Below are positions 19,642-28,650 of a DNA stretch of 64,000 nucleotides, in pieces (positions within the stretch are counted from its first letter, which is position 1; every line of letters begins with the position of its first letter). The stretch is taken from positions 1-64,000 of the forward strand of contig CAZXWK010000004.1 of assembly GCA_964644675.1 (NCBI GenBank). Direction: 5' to 3'. This stretch comes from CAZXWK01 sp964644675 (GTDB lineage: Bacteria > Actinomycetota > Coriobacteriia > Anaerosomatales > JAAXUF01). A program made the translations under genes and the position numbers. The notes under the pieces are model-generated. The model did not search any database and had not been told where the DNA came from. It was given only the letters and a program-made list of their open reading frames with translations.

Positions 19642-21029
19642 GGCGTCCCCGTCCCGCTACGCTCGGCGAGCGCGCGAACGAGCTCCGGGCCGACGGTGGT
19701 CACGTCGCCCGCGCCCATCGTGAGCACCAGATCGCCGCGCTTCACCCTCGAGGCCAGGTAGGGCACCACGTCGCTGCGGTGCGGCAGATACGCGCCCTGG
19801 ACCCGCGGGTGGCGCCGGAGGACCGCTTCGAGCACGGTCTTGCCGCTGACGCCCGGAATGGGCGCCTCGCCCGCGCTGTAGACGTCCATCAGCGCGACGC
19901 GGTCGGCAGCGCCGAAAGCGTCACCGAACTCGGTGGAGAGCGCCTCCGTACGCGAGTAGCGGTGGGGCTGGAACAGCACGAGCACGCGGTCGAAACCCAG
20001 GTCCGCCGCTGCGCCGAGGGTGGCGCGGACCTCGGTGGGATGGTGCGCGTAGTCGTCGACGACGGTGACCCCGTCGACCTCGCCGATCAGGTCGAAGCGG
20101 CGGCGGACGCCCGTGAAGGTCGAGAGCGCCTCGGCGGCCGCGGCAACGTCGAGCCCGAGCACGTGCGCCACCGCGATGGCGGCGGTGCCGTTGAGCGCCA
20201 TGTGCGTCCCCGGCACCTTGGTGACCGCCTGGACCGCAGAGCCATCCGGGAGTACAACCTCGAACCGAGTGCCGATGCCGTCTCGGCCGACGATCCGGCA
20301 CACCACGTCGCACGACTCGTCCTGACCGTACGTCACGATCGTACGGCCCGCCTGCCGTGCCAGTTCGATGACGCGCGGCGAATCGCCCCACACCACGAGC
20401 GCTCCGTCGGGCGCGACACGGCCCATGAACTCGACGAACGTCTCTTCGACGCACTCGAGGGTCCCGTAGTGGTCGAGATGATCGGCTTCAATGTTCGTGA
20501 CGACCGCCACGAAGGGGTCGAGATAGATGAAAGACCCATCGGACTCGTCGGCCTCCACCACATAGTGCGGGCCGGTGCCTGATACCGCGTTGGCGTCGAA
20601 CCCGTCGACCTCGCCGCCGATGAGGAACGTGGGTGACAGCCCCATGCGCGACAGCATGGTCGCGACCATCGAGCTCGTCGACGTCTTCCCGTGAGTTCCC
20701 GCCACCGCGATCGTCTGGCGGTCGCCCGCCAGGTGCGCGAGCATCTGCGCACGCGGCCACACGGGGATGTCGCGTCGCCGCGCCTCGGAGAGTTCGGGGT
20801 TCGTCTCGGGAATCGCCGAGGAGACGACCACGACCTCAGGGTCGCCGAGATTCTCGGCGCGGTGGCCGATCGCCACGGGAACGCCGGCGCGCTCGAGCGC
20901 GCGCGAGTAGCGTGACTCCTTCAGGTCGCTTCCGGTCACCGTGGCGCCACGCTCGGCGAGCACCAGGGCGATGCCGCTCATGCCGGCGCCTCCGGCCCCT
21001 ATGAAGTGCGCGTACGTACTATCTGACAC
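19632..21029 (-). CDS. murC: UDP-N-acetylmuramate--L-alanine ligase
   Basis: 465 aa. Adds L-Ala to UDP-MurNAc, using ATP. It shows the N-terminal nucleotide-sugar loop HFIGAGGAGMSG (about 9-20), the ATP loop GTHGKTSTSS, the central EADESDGSF and the C-terminal FQPHRYSRT. The GTG at 21029 has CGGAGG upstream and overlaps the murG stop by 11 bp; the long upstream extension of the open frame lies inside murG and is not coding in this frame. Confidence 0.97.
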   Translation of the reverse strand: MSDSTYAHFIGAGGAGMSGIALVLAERGATVTGSDLKESRYSRALERAGVPVAIGHRAENLGDPEVVVVSSAIPETNPELSEARRRDIPVWPRAQMLAHLAGDRQTIAVAGTHGKTSTSSMVATMLSRMGLSPTFLIGGEVDGFDANAVSGTGPHYVVEADESDGSFIYLDPFVAVVTNIEADHLDHYGTLECVEETFVEFMGRVAPDGALVVWGDSPRVIELARQAGRTIVTYGQDESCDVVCRIVGRDGIGTRFEVVLPDGSAVQAVTKVPGTHMALNGTAAIAVAHVLGLDVAAAAEALSTFTGVRRRFDLIGEVDGVTVVDDYAHHPTEVRATLGAAADLGFDRVLVLFQPHRYSRTEALSTEFGDAFGAADRVALMDVYSAGEAPIPGVSGKTVLEAVLRRHPRVQGAYLPHRSDVVPYLASRVKRGDLVLTMGAGDVTTVGPELVRALAERSGTGTPCR

Positions 21030-22167
21030 CGGAATCCTCCGAGGTATCGGGATCGGTCGGAAGGGCGCGTCCCACCGCCGCCTCGCGGGCGAGCGCGGCG
21101 ACTCGGGCCGCCGCGTCGGGACGTCCCAGCGCCTTCGACGCGGCAGACATGGTAGCACGCCGCTCCGCGTCGCCGAGCAGCTCCACGACGGCGTCACCGA
21201 AGCGTTCCCCGTCGATGTCGGCGTCGGCGAAGAGCAGGGCGGCACCGTGCGCGACCATGGCCGCAGCGTTGGTCGTCTGATGGTCGTCGGTCGCATACGG
21301 GTACGGCACGAGCACAGCCGCCCGGCCGAGAGCGGTGATCTCCGCGATGGACGTCGCGCCCGAACGCGCGACGACCAGGTCGGCGGCCGCAAGTGCCGCC
21401 CCCATGTCGTCGATGTAGTCGAGCACGCGCCACCGCCCTCCCCCGTCGCCACCCGCCGACGCCAGCTGGTCGCGAACCGTGGCGGCCTCGAGGGACCCGG
21501 CGGCATGCACCACGACGACCTCGGGCCGCTCCAGTACGCGGTCACGCAGCGCGACGACCGCGCTGTTCACGTGGCGCGCGCCGCGGCTGCCGCCGAACAC
21601 GAGCAGCATCGTCGCGTCGTCGGCGACGCCGAACGCACGTCGGCCCGCCTCGCGCGTGGATGCGAGGACCTGCGGTCGCACCGGATTCCCCGTGACGACC
21701 GCACGCGCCGGGCGATCGAGGCGCGCAAGCGACTCTTCGTAAGTGACGCCGACCTTCGCCGCCCACCGCGAGAGGACGCGGTTCGCGAGACCCGGAACCG
21801 AGTTCTGCTCGTGCAGCACCAGCGGAATCCCCCGCAGCAGCGCCGCAAAGCCCACCGGTATCGACACGTAGCCGCCGAACCCGATCACCACGTCGGGGCG
21901 TTCCTTCCCGAACCAGCTCCACGCGCGCAACGTCGAGATGGCGATCCGAGCCGAAGAGGTCACGAGCGTCCAGGGACGCGCCCGGTCGAAGCCGCTCGCG
22001 GCAAGCCCCCGGAACGCGACACCCGCCTCGGGTACGAGGCGGGCCTCCAGACCGTTCGGCGTGCCGACGAACTCGACGGAGTCAGGCTCGGCGGCGAACT
22101 GCTCGGCCACGGTCAGGGCGGGATACACGTGACCCGCCGTCCCGCCGCCGCTCAACACTACTCGCAC
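21019..22167 (-). CDS. murG: UDP-GlcNAc:lipid I N-acetylglucosaminyltransferase
   Basis: 382-aa GT-B enzyme that converts lipid I to lipid II on the cytoplasmic membrane face. The N-terminal GGGTAGHVYPAL loop and the C-terminal donor-site stretch (VVARSGATSIAEITALGRAAVLVPYPYATDDHQTTNA) are both intact. The GTG at 22167 sits exactly where the family begins and has AGGAG upstream. As a result the first 86 bp are shared with the 3' end of ftsW in another frame. Confidence 0.96.
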   Translation of the reverse strand: MRVVLSGGGTAGHVYPALTVAEQFAAEPDSVEFVGTPNGLEARLVPEAGVAFRGLAASGFDRARPWTLVTSSARIAISTLRAWSWFGKERPDVVIGFGGYVSIPVGFAALLRGIPLVLHEQNSVPGLANRVLSRWAAKVGVTYEESLARLDRPARAVVTGNPVRPQVLASTREAGRRAFGVADDATMLLVFGGSRGARHVNSAVVALRDRVLERPEVVVVHAAGSLEAATVRDQLASAGGDGGGRWRVLDYIDDMGAALAAADLVVARSGATSIAEITALGRAAVLVPYPYATDDHQTTNAAAMVAHGAALLFADADIDGERFGDAVVELLGDAERRATMSAASKALGRPDAAARVAALAREAAVGRALPTDPDTSEDSGVR

Positions 22168-23326
22168 GGACCCGCTCCTCGCTTCTTGGCGCGACCCGCA
22201 CCGCACGTGGCGCGCGGGCCCCGAACTCGGACACAGAGAGGATGAGCCCGACGCTCAGCATGGTGACGAGCATCGACGACCCACCGTAACTCACGAACGG
22301 AAGCGGCTTTCCCGTCACCGGGAACACGCCGGTGACCGCAGCCATGTTGAGCGCGGCCTGGAAGCCGAGCATACCCGTCAGCGCGCCGGCGACCAGCTTG
22401 CCGAACGGGTCCCGAGCGCCGACGGCGATGCGGATGCCCGCGTACAGCAGGATGCCGAACGCAAGCACCACCGAAAGCGTGCCGAGAAGCCCGGCCTCCT
22501 CGCCGATGATCGCGAAGATGAAGTCGTTGTGCGCCTCGGGCAGGTAGAAGAACTTCTGCCGCGAGAGACCCAGTCCGACGCCCTGCCATCCTCCGGTACC
22601 GAAGGCGAGGAGTGCCTGAATCGCCTGATACCCCTTGCCCTGCGGATCCGCCCACGGGTTGAAGGCGGTCGTCACGCGACCGAGACGATACGGCTCGATC
22701 GCGATGGCCAAGGCGCCGAACACGCCGACGACCACGGCTGCCAGCCCAACCCAGCGCAGTTCGATACCGCCGAGGAACAGAACGATCGCGACGCCCAGCG
22801 CCATCAGGATCGCGGTGCCCAGGTCCGGCTGGAACACGATGAGCACGGCGGGGACGCCGACGAAGAGGCCCAGACGCTTCATGTAGTCCGTGTCGCTCAT
22901 GCGCCCGCGCTGCCATTCGACGGCAAGCGCCGCAGCCACGAGCACGCACGCGATCTTCGCGAGCTCCGACGGCTGGAGGTTGAAGAAGCCGAGCGGGATC
23001 CAACGGCGCGCGCCACCGCGCACGACGCCGAGGCCGTAGGTGACGACGAGCAGACAGACCGCCACCACCCACGCCTGCGTGCCGAGCGTCCCCTGAAAGC
23101 GCCGGTAGTCGAATCGCGCGAGAGCGTACGCGGCAAGACCACCTATCACCACGAAGATGAGCTGGCGCGTGAGGAAGTAGCTCGCCGAGTTCTCGCGAAC
23201 GTACGCCGAGATGGACGACGCCGAGTAGATCATCACGAGACCCAGGATCGTAAGGTACACCGCGGACCCGAGCAGCAGGTAGCGGGCGACCGGCCCCCCA
23301 GCGAACTCCCGGCGACCACTCATCAC
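22082..23326 (-). CDS. ftsW: SEDS peptidoglycan polymerase FtsW
   Basis: 414-aa polytopic lipid II polymerase working with FtsI at the septum. It has about ten membrane helices. SEDS-family landmarks are ARRWIPLGFFNLQPSELAKIA, FQPDLGTAILM, HNDFIFAIIGEEAGLLG (catalytic-site loop) and PLPFVSYGGSS. The Arg-rich C-terminal tail (~40 residues) is encoded largely inside the murG start region. The ATGA junction with the murD stop suggests coupled translation. Confidence 0.96.
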   Translation of the reverse strand: MMSGRREFAGGPVARYLLLGSAVYLTILGLVMIYSASSISAYVRENSASYFLTRQLIFVVIGGLAAYALARFDYRRFQGTLGTQAWVVAVCLLVVTYGLGVVRGGARRWIPLGFFNLQPSELAKIACVLVAAALAVEWQRGRMSDTDYMKRLGLFVGVPAVLIVFQPDLGTAILMALGVAIVLFLGGIELRWVGLAAVVVGVFGALAIAIEPYRLGRVTTAFNPWADPQGKGYQAIQALLAFGTGGWQGVGLGLSRQKFFYLPEAHNDFIFAIIGEEAGLLGTLSVVLAFGILLYAGIRIAVGARDPFGKLVAGALTGMLGFQAALNMAAVTGVFPVTGKPLPFVSYGGSSMLVTMLSVGLILSVSEFGARAPRAVRVAPRSEERVRASSVERRRDGGSRVSRPDRGRAVRRRA

Positions 23327-24705
23327 ACATCGCCCCCGGCCATCTCGCCTACGAGGGCTCGGAAGGCATCACCGCGGTGCTCGTATGAGTCGAACTCGTC
23401 GAACGAAGCGCAGGCGGGCGAGAGCACCACCGCGTCCCCCGCGCTGGCCACGCTCCGCCCCGCCTCGACGGCGTCGGAGAGCGTCACCGCCTCGATGACG
23501 TGCGCGTCGAGACCGTCGAACGCGTGTGCAAGCTCGTGCCGAGACTCGCCGAACAGAACGGCGGCCTTCGCGCGCGCCGCGACCTGCTCGGCAAGGGGAC
23601 GGAAGTCGTTGCCCTTGTTCCTGCCGCCGAGCAACACGACGATCGGCTGCTCGCCGAAGGCAGTGAGCGCCTTGAGTACGGCGTCCGGGTTCGTGGCCTT
23701 GCTGTCGTTGTACCAGTCGACCCCGTCCACGACGCCGACCGGCTCGAGACGGTGCTCGATCGGACGGAACGAAGCGAGTCCCGCGCGCAGCTCGGCCGGG
23801 CCCACGCCCATGGCGTGCGCCGCACACGCGGCGGCCAGGGCATTGCTCACGTTGTGCGCGCCCTTGATGAGCAGCCCGGACGCGGGCACGAGCCGGATCT
23901 CGCCCCCGTCGGTGTCGAGCACGAGCGTGCCATCGTGGAGCCCGGCGCCTCGCGCGTGCCGCGACGCCGTGCTGACTCGCGCGACTGGCACGCCGCGCGG
24001 CGACAGCGCTTCGGCGTACGGGGCGGCGCCCGCATCGTCGACGTCGATCACAGCGAGATCGTAGGCATCGAGGTTCGCGAACACGCGGGTCTTGTCGGTC
24101 GCGTACGCCTCGAGCGAACCATGCCAGTCCACGTGGTCGGGCGTGATGTTCAGGAGCACGGCGACGCGCGGGTGGAAACGCTTGGTGAGCGCGAGCTGGA
24201 ACGAGGAGACCTCGGCGACCAGCACCACCGAGTCATCCGTCTCGACGATCGCATCGATGGCAGTCGGGCCGATGTTGCCGACCGCACGGGCGGGTATGCC
24301 GCCCGCTTCCAGCAGATGGGTCACGAGCGCAGTCGTCGTCGTTTTGCCGTTCGTGCCCGTGATCGCGACCCACGTCCGGTCTGCCTGCCGGAACGCGAAC
24401 TCTATCTCCGAGATCGTCTCGGCCGAACACTCGCGGGCCGACTTGAGGAGCAGGGTCCTCGGCGAGATGCCGGGGCTTGCGACGCACAGGTCGAATCGGC
24501 CCTCGACCGTCGGCGTGCCCAAGCGGACCTCGACGCCGGCGCTGCGCAGCTCCACCGCGATCGCCGAGAGCTCGTCTGAGTCGACGGCGTCGACGACCGT
24601 CACACTCGTCGCACGCCCACCGGCGAGCAGGCCGGCCGCGTAGGAAGCGACCGCACGGCCGCTGCGGCCCAGACCGAGCACCAGGATGTCGCCGAGTCCG
24701 CTCAT
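23323..24705 (-). CDS. murD: UDP-N-acetylmuramoyl-L-alanine--D-glutamate ligase
   Basis: 460 aa. Adds D-Glu to UDP-MurNAc-L-Ala. The ATP loop is ITGTNGKTTTTAL, the central Mur-ligase Asn/His motif is LNITPDHVDWHGS, and the C-terminal region carries WYNDSKATNPDAVLKAL followed by LLGGRNKGNDF, both typical of MurD. Start overlaps the mraY stop by four bases (ATGA). Confidence 0.97.
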   Translation of the reverse strand: MSGLGDILVLGLGRSGRAVASYAAGLLAGGRATSVTVVDAVDSDELSAIAVELRSAGVEVRLGTPTVEGRFDLCVASPGISPRTLLLKSARECSAETISEIEFAFRQADRTWVAITGTNGKTTTTALVTHLLEAGGIPARAVGNIGPTAIDAIVETDDSVVLVAEVSSFQLALTKRFHPRVAVLLNITPDHVDWHGSLEAYATDKTRVFANLDAYDLAVIDVDDAGAAPYAEALSPRGVPVARVSTASRHARGAGLHDGTLVLDTDGGEIRLVPASGLLIKGAHNVSNALAAACAAHAMGVGPAELRAGLASFRPIEHRLEPVGVVDGVDWYNDSKATNPDAVLKALTAFGEQPIVVLLGGRNKGNDFRPLAEQVAARAKAAVLFGESRHELAHAFDGLDAHVIEAVTLSDAVEAGRSVASAGDAVVLSPACASFDEFDSYEHRGDAFRALVGEMAGGDV

Positions 24706-25754
24706 TTGCCCTTCGCCACGATCGTGCTCACGAAGTACAGGGCGAACCCGAGTCCGGCCGTGATGCCGGTGATGATCCAGAACCGGACCATGACCTTGGT
24801 CTCGGACCAGCCCTTCATCTCGAAGTGGTGGTGGAGCGGCGCCATGCGGAAGATGCGCTTGCCCGTCATCTTGAACGAGGCGACCTGCAGCACCACCGAG
24901 AGCGTCTCGGCGACGTAGATGCCGCCGATGATGAGCAGCAGCAGCTCCGTCTTGGTGATGACCGCCATGGCCGCGATGAGCGCCCCGAGCCCGAGCGAAC
25001 CCGTGTCACCCATGAAGATGTCTGCCGGGTAGCTGTTGTACCAGAGGAAGCCGATGCACGCTCCCGCGACGGCCGCCGAGAGCAGCGCTGAAGGCAGCGC
25101 GTTCTCCCGAAACGCGATGCCCGCGTAGGCGAGCGTCACGATCGTCACGGTGCCTGCAGCCAACCCGTCAAGGCCGTCGGTGAGGTTCACGGCATTGCTC
25201 ATGCCGGTGACCATGATCGCCACGAGCGCGAGGTAGAGCCACGGCACCTCGATCGCGAGCCCCGCGACCGGAATGACCGTGGTGAACTGCCCGAGCTGGA
25301 TGCGGCTCGTGGTGAGCGGAATCTGCACCCACGTCGGCAGTCCACCCCAGTTCACTACCAGCAGGCCGAACGCCACGGCGACGAGTGTCTGCCACAGCAG
25401 CTTCGCGCGGGGGCGCAGGCCCAGCGAACGCTCGTGGCTGACCTTCGACCAATCGTCGATGAAGCCGAGCATCCCGCACAACAGCATAGCCGCGAGCGCG
25501 AGGATGCTCAGGCGCGAGAACTGTCCCTCGAGCAGCACCGTGGCCGTGACGACCAGGAGGATGAGCACGCCTCCCATCGTCGGCGTACCCTGCTTGACGA
25601 GGTGCCCTTGCGGACCGTCGGCGCGAACCTGCTGGCCGATGTTGCGCACCCTGAGCAGCCGGATCCACAGCGGGAACAGGAGCGCAGCGGCGACCATGGC
25701 GAGAACCACCGCCATGAAGACCTGGTACGTCGGATACTGCGCGAACCTGATCAC
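24702..25754 (-). CDS. mraY: Phospho-MurNAc-pentapeptide transferase MraY
   Basis: 350-aa, ten-helix enzyme that transfers phospho-MurNAc-pentapeptide to undecaprenyl phosphate, making lipid I. Catalytic motifs are GFIDDWSKV (Asp pair), NAVNLTDGLDGLAAG, FMGDTGSLGLGA and the MraY-specific C-terminal PLHHHFEMKGWSETKVMVRFW. It overlaps murF and murD by four bases each. Confidence 0.97.
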   Translation of the reverse strand: MIRFAQYPTYQVFMAVVLAMVAAALLFPLWIRLLRVRNIGQQVRADGPQGHLVKQGTPTMGGVLILLVVTATVLLEGQFSRLSILALAAMLLCGMLGFIDDWSKVSHERSLGLRPRAKLLWQTLVAVAFGLLVVNWGGLPTWVQIPLTTSRIQLGQFTTVIPVAGLAIEVPWLYLALVAIMVTGMSNAVNLTDGLDGLAAGTVTIVTLAYAGIAFRENALPSALLSAAVAGACIGFLWYNSYPADIFMGDTGSLGLGALIAAMAVITKTELLLLIIGGIYVAETLSVVLQVASFKMTGKRIFRMAPLHHHFEMKGWSETKVMVRFWIITGITAGLGFALYFVSTIVAKGK

Positions 25755-27160
25755 GAGGGGTTCACGATCCCTTCGACGACCCGCTCGAGACCCATGACGC
25801 GCGAGGCCTTCACGAGCACGACATCCCCCTCGGCAAGAAGCGACGCGACCGCGTCAGCAGCCGCCTCCGCCTCGTCACAGGCGGTGATCCTGTTGCGGTC
25901 CATGCCCTCCGCCGCGGCGCCCTCGCCGATACGCCGGGCGCGCGGGCCGACCGTCACGAGCAGGTCTATCGGCAGTCTTGCCACTTCTTCGCCGATGCGG
26001 AAGTGCGCCAAGTCGGTGAGCGAACCCAGCTCGGCCATGTCGCCGAGCACCGCGATGCGTCGTCCCGGACACTGCATGCCCGAGAGCGTCTCGACGGCAG
26101 CCCGCATGGAGACCGGGTTCGCGTTGTATGCGTCGTTGACGACCGTCACCCCCGAGGCGGACGTGAAGACCTGCATGCGCATCGCCGAGACCGTCGCCGA
26201 CGACAGCCCGGTCGCGACGGAGTCTGCCGAGACGCCCAGATGCAATCCGACGGCAGCGGCGGCGAGCGCGTTGTACACATTGTGCCGTCCAGGCACGGGA
26301 AGCGACACCCCTACCGACGTGTCACCGGCCACCAGGACGAACGAAGGGCGGCTCTCGTGGTCGATCTCGATGTCCCGGGCGCAGACCGCACATGACTCCG
26401 ACAGCCCGTAGAAGGTGACCGGGGCCACGGATGTGCCCGCTATGACCCGGGAGAACTCGTCGTCGCCGTTCAGGAAGACCGCGCCGCGCTCGTCGATCGC
26501 CCGCACCAGCTCGCCCTTCGCGTTTGCGACAGCCTCCTGCGATCCGAGCAGCTCGATGTGGCTCGTACCGACGTTGGTCACGAGCGCCAGCGTCGGGCGA
26601 GCTACGCGGCAGAGTTCCGCGATCTGCCCTTCGCCACGCATACCCATCTCGACGACGAGCACGTCGGTGTCCGCGCCCGCGCGAAGGAGCGTCAGCGGGA
26701 CGCCGATCTCGTTGTTCCGGTTTCCTTCGGTGGATACGACGCGCAGAGTCGTCGAAAGCACGGCGTCGAGGAAGTCCTTGGTCGTGGTCTTACCCGTCGA
26801 ACCCGTGACGCCGATGACCTCGCAGTGCAGCCGAGAGCGGTGATACGCGGCAAGGGACTGAAGTGCGCCGATCGCGTCGGGAACTCGCACCACGGCGGCG
26901 TCATGCTCGCGCGCCGCCTCGAGCAGCGGCTCGATCGCCTGCCCCTCCAGCGTCACGACGACCACGCGTGCACCACGCTCGATCGCCGTCGCGCCGAAGT
27001 CATGTCCGTCGACGTTCTCGCCCTGAAGCGCGACGAACACGCACCCGGGGGCCACGCGACGCGAGTCGACGACGAGGTCGTTGGCGATCGTGGAAAGCCC
27101 GCCGACAAGCAGGTCGCCACCGGTCACGCTGACGATGGTGTCCACGGAAGCGGTCAGCAC
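25751..27160 (-). CDS. murF: UDP-N-acetylmuramoyl-tripeptide--D-alanyl-D-alanine ligase
   Basis: 469 aa. Adds D-Ala-D-Ala to the UDP-tripeptide. The ATP loop is GVTGSTGKTTTKDF, then VVEMGMRGEGQIAEL and the C-terminal NDAYNANPVSMRAAVETL typical of MurF. The GTG at 27160 overlaps the murE stop by 7 bp and gives an N-terminal domain of usual length; the upstream open frame is inside murE. Confidence 0.96.
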   Translation of the reverse strand: MLTASVDTIVSVTGGDLLVGGLSTIANDLVVDSRRVAPGCVFVALQGENVDGHDFGATAIERGARVVVVTLEGQAIEPLLEAAREHDAAVVRVPDAIGALQSLAAYHRSRLHCEVIGVTGSTGKTTTKDFLDAVLSTTLRVVSTEGNRNNEIGVPLTLLRAGADTDVLVVEMGMRGEGQIAELCRVARPTLALVTNVGTSHIELLGSQEAVANAKGELVRAIDERGAVFLNGDDEFSRVIAGTSVAPVTFYGLSESCAVCARDIEIDHESRPSFVLVAGDTSVGVSLPVPGRHNVYNALAAAAVGLHLGVSADSVATGLSSATVSAMRMQVFTSASGVTVVNDAYNANPVSMRAAVETLSGMQCPGRRIAVLGDMAELGSLTDLAHFRIGEEVARLPIDLLVTVGPRARRIGEGAAAEGMDRNRITACDEAEAAADAVASLLAEGDVVLVKASRVMGLERVVEGIVNPS

Positions 27161-28650
27161 GAGGCAGCCAGCTCCTCTCGGACGACCTCCCGGTCGTCGA
27201 AGTGGATGGTCTGCTCGGCGAAGATCTGATAGTCCTCGTGCCCCTTGCCTGCGACCAGGACGCAATCGCCGGGCTCTGCAAGCTTGAGGGCACGCGCGAT
27301 CGCGCGGCGCCGATCGACCTCGACCTCGTAGGCCGCCCGCAGCGGGCGGAGGCCGTCCTCGACCTGAAGGATGATGCCGACCGGGTCCTCCGAGCGCGGA
27401 TTGTCACTCGTCACGATCGTGAGGTCCGCGCCTCGCCCCGCAGCGGCGCCCATAAGGGGTCGCTTGGCCGGATCTCGATCTCCGCCGCATCCGAATACGA
27501 CGATGACCCGGCCCGGCGTGACCGCCCGCATGGCGGCGAGCGCCTTCTCGAGCGAGTCGGGAGTGTGCGCGTAGTCGACGACCACCGTGAACGGCTGGCC
27601 GGCATCGACGCGCTCGAGTCGGCCCGGCACCTGTGGCGCGCTCTCGAGGCCGGCGCGGATCGTCTCGAGCGCGACACCGCAACCCAGCGCACAGCCGGCG
27701 GCCACCAGCGCGTTGCTCACGTTGTAGGCGCCGGCAAGCGGCAGCTCGATGCTCACGCGTCCCGCGGGCGCCACCAGCTCGAACGTCGACGAATCCGCGC
27801 GCAGCTCCACGCGCTCGGCACGCACGCTCGCGCTCTCCGAAGTCCCGACCGTGATCGCGTCCGCGATCTCGGAGGCCATCCGACTCCCTACGGGGTCGTC
27901 AACATTGACCACGCGGGCACCGGCCGGAAAGTCGGTGAACAGCCGGCGCTTGACGGCGAAGTACTCTTCCATCGTGGCGTGGTAGTCGAGGTGGTCCTGA
28001 GTCAGGTTCGTAAAGGCGACCGCGGCGAACTCGACGCCGTCCACCCGGTGCAGGTCGATCGCGTGGCTCGATACCTCGATCGCAACCGCGTCGACCGCCT
28101 CCTCACGCATCCGCGCGAAGAGCGCCTGCAGGTCCGAGGACTCGGGTGTCGTGCGTTTGGCCGGCACCCGCTCGGACCCGATCCGCGTCTCGACCGTGCC
28201 GACGATACCCGTACGGCGCCCGGCTGCCCGCATGATCGCGTCCACCAGGTACGTCGTGGTCGTCTTGCCGTTGGTGCCGGTGATCCCGACGACCTGCATC
28301 GCCGCGCTCGGCCGGCCGTAGTAGCTCGCCGCGCCGAGCGCCAGCGCGATGCGCGCATCCGGCACCAGGCACTGCGTCACGTCGAGCGCCAGCTCCCGCT
28401 GGCACACGAGCGCTACCGCGCCGCGCTCGACCGCGTCGGCGGCGAAGTCGTGCCCGTCGTGGGCGAAGCCCGGAACGCAGAAGAAGACGTCCCCCGGCCG
28501 CACGTCGTTCGAGCGGTAGGCGACGCCTGTGATCTTCAGGTTCGAGGGTCCGCGGAACTCCGCGTCCACCCCCGAAAGGAGGTCGGACAACAGCGTTGGA
28601 TTCACCGATCCTTCAGCCGGTACGGCGTGCGATTCTACCATGCCGATCAC
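27154..28650 (-). CDS. murE: UDP-MurNAc-L-Ala-D-Glu--diaminopimelate ligase MurE
   Basis: 498 aa. Adds the third stem residue. The ATP loop is GITGTNGKTTTTYL and the centre shows NLTQDHLDYH. The substrate motif is DNPR (in TSDNPRSEDP), which in characterised enzymes specifies diaminopimelate rather than lysine. The cell wall is therefore predicted to contain A2pm. The GTG at 28650 shares GTGA with the ftsI stop; an ATG three codons later is an alternative start. Confidence 0.96.
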   Translation of the reverse strand: MIGMVESHAVPAEGSVNPTLLSDLLSGVDAEFRGPSNLKITGVAYRSNDVRPGDVFFCVPGFAHDGHDFAADAVERGAVALVCQRELALDVTQCLVPDARIALALGAASYYGRPSAAMQVVGITGTNGKTTTTYLVDAIMRAAGRRTGIVGTVETRIGSERVPAKRTTPESSDLQALFARMREEAVDAVAIEVSSHAIDLHRVDGVEFAAVAFTNLTQDHLDYHATMEEYFAVKRRLFTDFPAGARVVNVDDPVGSRMASEIADAITVGTSESASVRAERVELRADSSTFELVAPAGRVSIELPLAGAYNVSNALVAAGCALGCGVALETIRAGLESAPQVPGRLERVDAGQPFTVVVDYAHTPDSLEKALAAMRAVTPGRVIVVFGCGGDRDPAKRPLMGAAAGRGADLTIVTSDNPRSEDPVGIILQVEDGLRPLRAAYEVEVDRRRAIARALKLAEPGDCVLVAGKGHEDYQIFAEQTIHFDDREVVREELAASC

